This document shows, piece after piece, positions 1-5,271 of a DNA stretch of 5,271 nt (positions within the stretch are counted from its first letter, which is position 1; each line of letters starts with the position of its first letter). Origin of the DNA: Candidatus Pollutiaquabacter sp. (GTDB lineage Bacteria > Bacteroidota > Bacteroidia > AKYH767-A > 2013-40CM-41-45); NCBI GenBank assembly GCA_903854075.1, contig CAINVI010000139.1, forward strand, positions 1-5,271, given 5' to 3'. Position numbers and translations under genes: made by a program. A model generated the notes under the pieces. The model was given only the letters and a program-made list of their open reading frames with translations, made no database searches and was not told where the DNA came from.

Positions 1-731
1 ATCGATACGATGGTATGAACCGAAAGTACTAGAGGAGTTGAAAGACCAGCAAGTACTAAAGAAACTTCTTCAAAACGAGACCATTGTTTCGCCGAACCAC
101 TCCATCCGAAACTAAGGATGTTATAAATCTTTCTCATTCTAGGTTTCATCTGACGATCACGCACTGTTGCAAAGTCAGGAATTAATCCAGTATACCAGAA
201 TACAAGTGATACCGAGAAATAAGTAGAGATTGCGAATACATCCCAAAGTAAAGGTGAGTTAAAGTTAACCCATAAAGAACCAAACTGATTTGGAAGTGGA
301 AGTACCCAATATGCACACCAAACACGTCCCATGTGCATTACAGGAAATAATGCTGCACAAATAACCGCGAAAATTGTCATCGCTTCAGCAGAACGGTTGA
401 TTGACATTCTCCAACGTTGACGGAACAATAGGAGTACGGCTGAAATCAAAGTACCAGCGTGACCGATACCTACCCACCATACGAAATTGGTGATATCCCA
501 AGCCCAACCTACTGTTTTGTTATTACCCCAAACTCCAATCCCAGTTCCAATAGTGTATGCAAAACAACCTACACCCCAAAGTGCAAGTAAAGATGCTATC
601 GTAAAAACTATTTTAAATAGTCTATTTGCTTTTCCCTCAATAGGTCTAGATATATCCTCTGAAATTTGGTGATATGTTTTCTCACCTAAAATTAAGGGTT
701 GTCTTACTGTGGGTGTTGAATGATGTTCCAT
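1..731 (-). CDS. actC: ActC: NrfD-like quinol-binding membrane subunit of Alternative Complex III (partial, C-terminal part beyond the window)
   Basis: This is the 5' part (243 complete codons) of an integral membrane protein. The reading frame is open to the window edge, and the full family protein is usually about 450-490 residues, so roughly half is present. Translation from the ATG at 731-729 begins MEHHSTPTVRQPLILGEKTY. After a hydrophilic N-terminus of about 37 residues, hydrophobic helices lie at about 38-63, 80-104, 116-140, 160-185 and 220-243. NrfD/PsrC-family features include the TNFVWWVGIGHAGTLIS stretch (His91 in helix 2), RSAEAMT before helix 3 and WDVFAISTYF in helix 4. In ACIII this subunit is taken to bind menaquinol, donate electrons to ActB and possibly contribute to proton translocation. 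The gene begins 26 bases after the actB stop. A purine-rich GAGAAG lies a few bases before the ATG and may act as a weak ribosome binding site. The two NrfD-like ACIII subunits, ActC and ActF, are similar; the position directly after actB makes this ActC. Confidence 0.92.
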   Translation of the reverse strand, partial: MEHHSTPTVRQPLILGEKTYHQISEDISRPIEGKANRLFKIVFTIASLLALWGVGCFAYTIGTGIGVWGNNKTVGWAWDITNFVWWVGIGHAGTLISAVLLLFRQRWRMSINRSAEAMTIFAVICAALFPVMHMGRVWCAYWVLPLPNQFGSLWVNFNSPLLWDVFAISTYFSVSLVFWYTGLIPDFATVRDRQMKPRMRKIYNILSFGWSGSAKQWSRFEEVSLVLAGLSTPLVLSVHTIVS

Positions 732-757
732 ATCTTCTCGATGCTGTAGCGAATAAA
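732..757 (-). promoter_or_regulatory. actB-actC intergenic gap with weak purine-rich ribosome binding site
   Basis: The 26 bases between the actB stop and the actC ATG read, on the minus strand, into CGAGAAGAT immediately before the ATG. The GAGAAG is only a partial match to the Shine-Dalgarno consensus and sits close to the start. Bacteroidota genes often lack strong Shine-Dalgarno sites, so this is weak evidence. No hairpin or promoter is visible, which supports co-transcription with actB. Confidence 0.35.
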
Positions 758-3700
758 TTAAGCCTCGTTGGCAGATTTGTTACGAATTTTAGTCAGGTAG
801 AATACAGAAGGTTGTGTTCCTACTTCCTCTAGAAGTTGATACTTACGCTCATTATTCCATGCCTTGCGAACTTCCGATTGTTGATCATTGAAATCTCCAA
901 AAGTAATTGCATTTGTAGGGCAAGCTTGCTGACAAGCTGTTTTAATTGAACCGTCTTTTGGACGGCTGCTATTTTTCTTTGATTCAAGTTTACCTGATTG
1001 TATACGTTGAATACACATGGAGCACTTTTCCATTACACCTCGTGAACGAACGGTAACATCTGGATTTAGTACCATTTTACCTAAATCATCGTACATGTTG
1101 AAATCAAATTCAACATTTTCGTTATAACGGAACCAGTTGAATCGACGCACTTTGTATGGACAGTTATTTGCGCAATAACGTGTTCCGATACAACGATTGT
1201 AAGTCATTTGGTTTAAACCTTCCAAACTATGCGTTGTGGCCAAAACAGGACAAACTGTTTCACAAGGAGCATGATTACAATGCTGGCACATTACAGGTTG
1301 GAATACCACTTCTAAAGTATCTGAAGAAGATGGTACTTCCATTTTCAGGAATTTATCAATTGCGCCAACTCCATTTTTCTCAGCAACATCTTCGTTCATG
1401 TCTGAAGAATAGTAGCGGTCAATACGCATCCAATGCATTTCGCGGCTTCTGCGAACTTCATCTTTTCCTACAACTGGAACGTTGTTTTCTGCAGTACAAC
1501 TAATAACGCAAGAACCACAACCAATACAAGAATTTAGGTCGATCGCCATATTCCAGAAATGGTTAGTATTCTCGAAGTTACCCCATAAATCTAATTCTTT
1601 AGCTGATGCCTTACCTTCAATTTTAGTATTGGTTAGGTTCGTAGCATAAAGTAAATCTTCGTTTCCTGCTTTAGAATCTTTTTTGTATTCTTCCAATGTC
1701 GCTTCTTTCACAATCTGACGACCCATCATGGTATGATGTGTTTGAGTTGCAGCGATATGGTATTTAGCTTTACTTTCAGAAACAGTAATTCCTGAAGCAT
1801 TGTATTGGAATGTATTATCGTTAAACGTTACAAACGGGAATGCATTAGCACCTATTCCATTTGCTGTTTTTCCTGAAGCAGTTCTTCCGTATCCAAGCGC
1901 AATTGCTATAACTCCTTTTGGAATTCCTGGTTGAGCAACCACTGGTAATTGAACTGAAGTAGTGCCCGATTTAATTTCAACTACGTCGGATTCTTGTTCT
2001 TGTCCCATTAACGTATTGAATCCTTTTTCCTTCATTTCTTCCGGATTCATCAATACGTAATTATCCCAAGTTACTTTAGTGATTGGGTCAGGAAGTTCTT
2101 GTAACCAAGGATTGTTTGCTTGATTACCTGTACCGGCTCCTGTTTTTTGATAAATGACCAATTCGATTCCAGATGTTTTTCCAGCTTTTGTTACAATTGC
2201 TGAAGCGACACTGGTAATATCTGTATTTACAATTGCAACTGGAGTTGTTGCAACAACAGGTATAATTTTAATTGATTCAGAAGCAGCAGACTTTACTAAT
2301 GGCTCAGCGACAGTATTTACCGGAGTTGCACTAGCCATAACACCATCATGTAATGATTTATGCCAAAAATCGATGAATGTTGTGTATCCAGAAGAAGATG
2401 GGAAAATAGTTGTTTCCCAAATCTTTGAAATATAATCGTGTGCATTTATTGTGTTACCAGCCCAATTTAACAAACTCTCAAGTACTTGACGAGATTTGAA
2501 CAATGGGTTTATGGTTGGCTGCCCAAGAGTGAAATGTCCTTTTCGTGGATTTGCATCTAACCAAGATTCTAAGAAGTGGTGGTCAGGAGCTATAATTTTA
2601 CATGCAGCTGCAGTTTCGTCTACCCGGTCGGAGAAAGAAACTGATAAACTTACTTTAGAGAGAGCATCTTTAAATGCTGCACCATTGGGTAGAGAATAAA
2701 CAGGATTTACGTTGTGAATTAGTACAGCAGATATTTTGCCTGCTACCATTTCAGAAACGAAAGTATTTACTGCTAAATCATTTCCTTGGCGAGTAAAATC
2801 TTCAACATTCTTGTTGATAGAAGTTCCATAAGAACCAAGATGTGTGTTGATTGCATTTACAACTTGTTGAATATGTGCATCGTTAATGCCACAAACAACT
2901 AATGCTTTCCCTTTTCTAGCATTTAATTCTTTAGCCAATTCAACAATAGCTGAATCTTTTGCATCTAAACTTTTAGAAGGAAGGTTATTCCCAGTTAGTT
3001 TATTATAAAGATTGATTACAGCTAGACCAATTTGAGATGGTTTTAAAGCAATTCTTTTATCAGCATTTGAACCTGTAACACTTAAATTTGATTCAATTTG
3101 AAAGTGGCGAGACATTTTTTTCTCGTCTTTATTCAATTTTCTTGTTGATGAATATTGACGAGAATGCTCAACTGGACTTAACCAATTTGTTAAGAAATCA
3201 CATTCAATACCAACTACTATTTCTGCATTTTCGAAATTGTAAGTAGGGATAAATGATTTTCCAAATGAAGCTAGATTAGCATCGGTGATACCTTTATACG
3301 ATATGGTATCGTATGTAATAACTTGAGAGGTAGGATATTTTGTGGTGAATTCTGCAATAGCAGCTTTCATGGAAGGACTGATGATCGTAGAAGTAAGGAT
3401 TCGGATAGCCCCTCCAGCTGCTGCAATTCCTGCTAATTTTGAAGAAACTTCCGCATCAACAGCTTTCCAATCGATGTCTTTACCATTAAACATTGGCCCT
3501 TGGATACGAGCACTGTCGTATAATGAAAGAACAGATGCTTGAACACGAGCATGAGAACCACCTTTTGTAATGGAACAAAGTTCGTTACCATCCACTTTAA
3601 TTGGACGGCCTTCACGTGTTTTAACTAAAACTCCTGCAAAGTCATTACCGTCCCAATACGTTGATGCATAATAATTAGCAACGCCAGGAGTAATTTCTTC

Positions 3701-3949
3701 TGGTTTGTTAAGATAAGGGATTGCCTTGCGAACTGGTGTTTCACATGCAGCTAAAGATGCAGCGGTAACACTAAATCCTAGGAATTTTAAAAAATCTCTA
3801 CGGTTTGTTGATGTATCAACGATGCTTTCGTCACCGAGGAATTTATCAACCGGAAGGTCTTCTGCAAATTCATTTTGCTGAAGCTTTACGAACTCAGGTG
3901 TACCTTGAAGTTCTTCTATTCCTTTCCAGTATTTCTTCGAATTGCTCAT
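758..3949 (-). CDS. actB: ActB: molybdopterin-oxidoreductase-like / iron-sulfur fusion subunit of Alternative Complex III (TAT-variant type)
   Basis: This 1063-residue periplasm-facing subunit carries the iron-sulfur wire of ACIII. Residues 1-49 are a hydrophilic leader typical of the TAT-variant-translocated family. A twin-arginine motif follows (R50-R51-DFLKFLG), then a short hydrophobic stretch ending in a lipobox-like LAAC (Cys69). Residues about 85-740 resemble the molybdopterin oxidoreductase fold, but the N-terminal Fe-S motif and an obvious Mo-ligating residue are not seen. This fits the family, in which this domain has no molybdenum cofactor. Residues about 800-1020 are a DmsB/NrfC-like ferredoxin domain. 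Its cysteine sets are 808/811/814/818, 888/891/896/900, 920/926/930 (Thr923 in place of the fourth Cys) and 976/979/1006/1010, predicting three [4Fe-4S] clusters and one [3Fe-4S]. A Val/Ala/Thr-rich segment (about 538-590) looks like a flexible insertion. The length is near the family's usual size of about 1000 residues. It starts 37 bases after actA and ends 26 bases before actC, with no strong Shine-Dalgarno sequence. Polysulfide or DMSO reductase subunits were considered, but the two-part fusion and the actA neighbour argue for ACIII. Confidence 0.95.
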   Translation of the reverse strand: MSNSKKYWKGIEELQGTPEFVKLQQNEFAEDLPVDKFLGDESIVDTSTNRRDFLKFLGFSVTAASLAACETPVRKAIPYLNKPEEITPGVANYYASTYWDGNDFAGVLVKTREGRPIKVDGNELCSITKGGSHARVQASVLSLYDSARIQGPMFNGKDIDWKAVDAEVSSKLAGIAAAGGAIRILTSTIISPSMKAAIAEFTTKYPTSQVITYDTISYKGITDANLASFGKSFIPTYNFENAEIVVGIECDFLTNWLSPVEHSRQYSSTRKLNKDEKKMSRHFQIESNLSVTGSNADKRIALKPSQIGLAVINLYNKLTGNNLPSKSLDAKDSAIVELAKELNARKGKALVVCGINDAHIQQVVNAINTHLGSYGTSINKNVEDFTRQGNDLAVNTFVSEMVAGKISAVLIHNVNPVYSLPNGAAFKDALSKVSLSVSFSDRVDETAAACKIIAPDHHFLESWLDANPRKGHFTLGQPTINPLFKSRQVLESLLNWAGNTINAHDYISKIWETTIFPSSSGYTTFIDFWHKSLHDGVMASATPVNTVAEPLVKSAASESIKIIPVVATTPVAIVNTDITSVASAIVTKAGKTSGIELVIYQKTGAGTGNQANNPWLQELPDPITKVTWDNYVLMNPEEMKEKGFNTLMGQEQESDVVEIKSGTTSVQLPVVAQPGIPKGVIAIALGYGRTASGKTANGIGANAFPFVTFNDNTFQYNASGITVSESKAKYHIAATQTHHTMMGRQIVKEATLEEYKKDSKAGNEDLLYATNLTNTKIEGKASAKELDLWGNFENTNHFWNMAIDLNSCIGCGSCVISCTAENNVPVVGKDEVRRSREMHWMRIDRYYSSDMNEDVAEKNGVGAIDKFLKMEVPSSSDTLEVVFQPVMCQHCNHAPCETVCPVLATTHSLEGLNQMTYNRCIGTRYCANNCPYKVRRFNWFRYNENVEFDFNMYDDLGKMVLNPDVTVRSRGVMEKCSMCIQRIQSGKLESKKNSSRPKDGSIKTACQQACPTNAITFGDFNDQQSEVRKAWNNERKYQLLEEVGTQPSVFYLTKIRNKSANEA

Positions 3950-3986
3950 ACTTCGTAAAAGTCCGGGTTATGCAGGATGTTGTGAA
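3950..3986 (-). other. actA-actB intergenic gap, no recognisable signal
   Basis: These 37 bases separate the actA TGA stop (3987-3989) from the actB ATG (3947-3949). On the minus strand the gap ends TTTTACGAAGT before the ATG, with no clear Shine-Dalgarno match. No inverted repeat with a T-run that would act as a terminator is seen. The short gap fits one polycistronic message. Confidence 0.5.
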
Positions 3987-5243
3987 TCAATAATGACATT
4001 TAGAGCATTCCAAACCTCCGATTTTTCCAATCGTAAATTTGTCGCCTTTTTTATATGCAGGATCATTAACGAATTGCTTGTGAAGCTCTTCGTAATATTT
4101 ATTGTCTTTGTAATCAACTTCTGTTTTGCGGTGACAATCAATACACCATCCCATTGTAAGTGGTGAATTTTGTTTCACAACAGCCATTGAATCTACAGCA
4201 CCGTGACATTGTGTACATTCAATTTTACCTACTTTAACGTGTTGGCTGTGATTGAAATAAACGTGATCAGGAAGATTATGAACTCGTATCCATTCGATAG
4301 GCTTTTTATTGGGTCCATACACGCGTGTTTCTGGATTATAATCCAATGCTGCGTATATTTTCTTTATTTCCTCCTTACCTGAAACCGCACCTTCTTGGAT
4401 ATAAGCATGGCAATTCATACACACATTGGCTGAAGGAATATTAGCATGTTTCGATTTTTCTACGCCGCTGTGGCAATAAACACATGCAATTTGATTTTGT
4501 CCAGCATGAATTTCGTGAGAAAACTTAATAGGTTGTTCTGGAGCGTATCCCTGATAAACACCTATTCCCATTAATCCGTCCCAACCTTGTTTTAATGACC
4601 AAGTAACTATGAGTAATCCAATAATAGCAACTATTTTTTTGTTTTGAGAAGCCCAAAGACGGAATGATTGGTATGGGCTTAATACTGGTTTGATTTCAGT
4701 AACAATACCCTGTTTTTCGTCAACTAGAGACTTTAAAGATTTATTAACCGTTCCAAGAACTCTGATAAGAATAATTAGAATTAAACCAACTACAAGTAAT
4801 ATATAAAAATAAGTATCGCTGTTGGTTTCGCTATCTCCTGATCCAGCTACTGCTGTTTTTGCATCTGCTGTTGTTGCAACTGGAGCATCTCCACCTTTAT
4901 CAGCCCAATCAATAACTGCTATAATTTCAGCATCAGATAATGCTTGTGCAGGCATTATTGATTTACCGTATTGCTCATAAAGTTTATTTGCATAGGCATC
5001 TCCTGTTTTTAGGAACTCGGTTGAGTTCTTAACCCATGAGATTAGTTTTGCTTCATCAGTCCAACGGGCACGAATTCCCTTAAGGCCTGGTCCAACTAAT
5101 TTTTGGTCGGTTGGTTTATGGCAGGAAGCACAATTTCCTTTGAACAACTTAGCACCATCTTGAGCGAAAGTTGAGGAAGATGTAATTGCGACAGTAAAAC
5201 ATACTGCCAAAAATCTTAATATGTTTGAACGGAATAGATGCAT
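3987..5243 (-). CDS. actA: ActA: multihaem cytochrome c subunit of Alternative Complex III (quinol:cytochrome c oxidoreductase)
   Basis: This 418-residue protein is the periplasmic haem subunit of ACIII and passes electrons from the ActB iron-sulfur chain towards cytochrome c or the oxidase. Residues 1-27 look like a Sec signal peptide (hydrophobic core, then STFA with likely cleavage before QDG). Residues about 28-115 form a class I monohaem cytochrome c domain with C38-ASC-H42 and a probable axial Met97 (SIMPAQ). An Ala/Thr-rich linker leads to membrane helix 1 (about 144-162), a Lys-rich loop, and membrane helix 2 (about 203-217). The C-terminal domain has five CXXCH motifs, with first Cys at 254, 275, 343, 367 and 413, the last one residue from the C-terminus. 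Extra His residues (243, 246, 332, 335) are candidate distal ligands. The start is well decided: an in-frame TAA lies at 5268-5270 and this is the first ATG after it. actB follows 37 bases downstream. The family is usually called pentahaem, so the sixth motif is notable. The identification rests on the haem pattern together with the actB and actC neighbours. Confidence 0.93.
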   Translation of the reverse strand: MHLFRSNILRFLAVCFTVAITSSSTFAQDGAKLFKGNCASCHKPTDQKLVGPGLKGIRARWTDEAKLISWVKNSTEFLKTGDAYANKLYEQYGKSIMPAQALSDAEIIAVIDWADKGGDAPVATTADAKTAVAGSGDSETNSDTYFYILLVVGLILIILIRVLGTVNKSLKSLVDEKQGIVTEIKPVLSPYQSFRLWASQNKKIVAIIGLLIVTWSLKQGWDGLMGIGVYQGYAPEQPIKFSHEIHAGQNQIACVYCHSGVEKSKHANIPSANVCMNCHAYIQEGAVSGKEEIKKIYAALDYNPETRVYGPNKKPIEWIRVHNLPDHVYFNHSQHVKVGKIECTQCHGAVDSMAVVKQNSPLTMGWCIDCHRKTEVDYKDNKYYEELHKQFVNDPAYKKGDKFTIGKIGGLECSKCHY

Positions 5244-5271
5244 AGACCAGCAAGGATGAATCCTATTTTAG
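5244..5271 (-). other. Sequence upstream of actA, including the in-frame stop that fixes its start
   Basis: Only 28 bases upstream of actA are present. On the minus strand an in-frame TAA falls at 5268-5270, and no ATG, GTG or TTG codon occurs in frame between it and the annotated ATG. No Bacteroidota-type promoter (TTG around -33, TAnnTTTG around -7) can be recognised in so short a piece; any operon promoter lies outside the window. Confidence 0.5.

Noticed and set aside
487..672. Short plus-strand open frame opposite actC
   Set aside because: It lies wholly antisense to the well-supported actC frame and its product has no recognisable domain; it is a reading-frame shadow.
1156..1503. Plus-strand open frame of about 115 codons opposite the iron-sulfur region of actB
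   Set aside because: It is antisense to the most conserved part of ActB (cysteine clusters) and shows no family features of its own.
2154..2435. Plus-strand open frame with a hydrophobic product opposite the Val/Ala/Thr-rich part of actB
   Set aside because: The hydrophobic character is explained by antisense reading of the low-complexity segment; there is no independent start signal or homology.
3950..3986. Possible terminator or internal promoter between actA and actB
   Set aside because: No stable inverted repeat with a T-run and no Bacteroidota promoter motif can be seen in the 37 bases.
3805..4166. Overlapping plus-strand open frames across the actA-actB junction
   Set aside because: They overlap the end of actA and the start of actB antisense, have no recognisable products, and the junction is explained by a short intergenic gap.
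758..5243. A polysulfide, tetrathionate or nitrite (Nrf) reductase operon as an alternative reading
   Set aside because: NrfD-like and molybdopterin-like parts occur there too, but the ActB fusion of both domains, the Thr-substituted cluster, and the multihaem ActA placed first in the order actA-actB-actC are diagnostic of ACIII.

Overview
The window is a compact, single-strand block of a respiratory operon. All three genes lie on the minus strand and are read from right to left in the order actA, actB, actC. They encode the first three subunits of Alternative Complex III (ACIII), a quinol:cytochrome c oxidoreductase that replaces the bc1 complex in many bacteria. The AT-rich DNA, the weak Shine-Dalgarno signals, the 'TAT-variant' molybdopterin-oxidoreductase-like ActB and the gene order all suggest a member of the Bacteroidota, probably a Flavobacteriia or Cytophagia-type aerobe. 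That placement is inference, because the window holds no taxonomic marker gene.

Layout: 5243-3987 is actA, a membrane-anchored multihaem cytochrome c with six CXXCH motifs (one N-terminal monohaem domain plus a C-terminal five-motif domain). After a 37-base gap, 3949-758 is actB, a 1063-residue fusion of a molybdenum-cofactor-less molybdopterin-oxidoreductase-like domain with a ferredoxin-like domain whose ligands fit three [4Fe-4S] clusters and one [3Fe-4S] cluster. After a 26-base gap, 731-1 is the first half of actC, an NrfD-like multi-spanning membrane subunit cut by the window edge. No terminator or promoter is evident between the genes, so they are most simply read as one transcript. 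The remaining genes (normally actD, actE, actF, often followed by cytochrome oxidase genes) would lie to the left of position 1.

How they work together: ActC is thought to oxidise menaquinol in the membrane. Electrons then pass through the ActB iron-sulfur chain to the ActA haems on the periplasmic side, and on to a soluble or subunit-borne monohaem cytochrome or directly to a terminal oxidase.

This is a known system rather than an undescribed one. The points worth a second look are the extra N-terminal cytochrome domain and membrane hairpin on ActA, the Cys-to-Thr change that defines the 3Fe-4S site, the Tat/lipobox arrangement of ActB, and a low-complexity Val/Ala/Thr-rich segment in the middle of ActB. 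No RNA genes, mobile elements, CRISPR arrays or notable repeats were seen.
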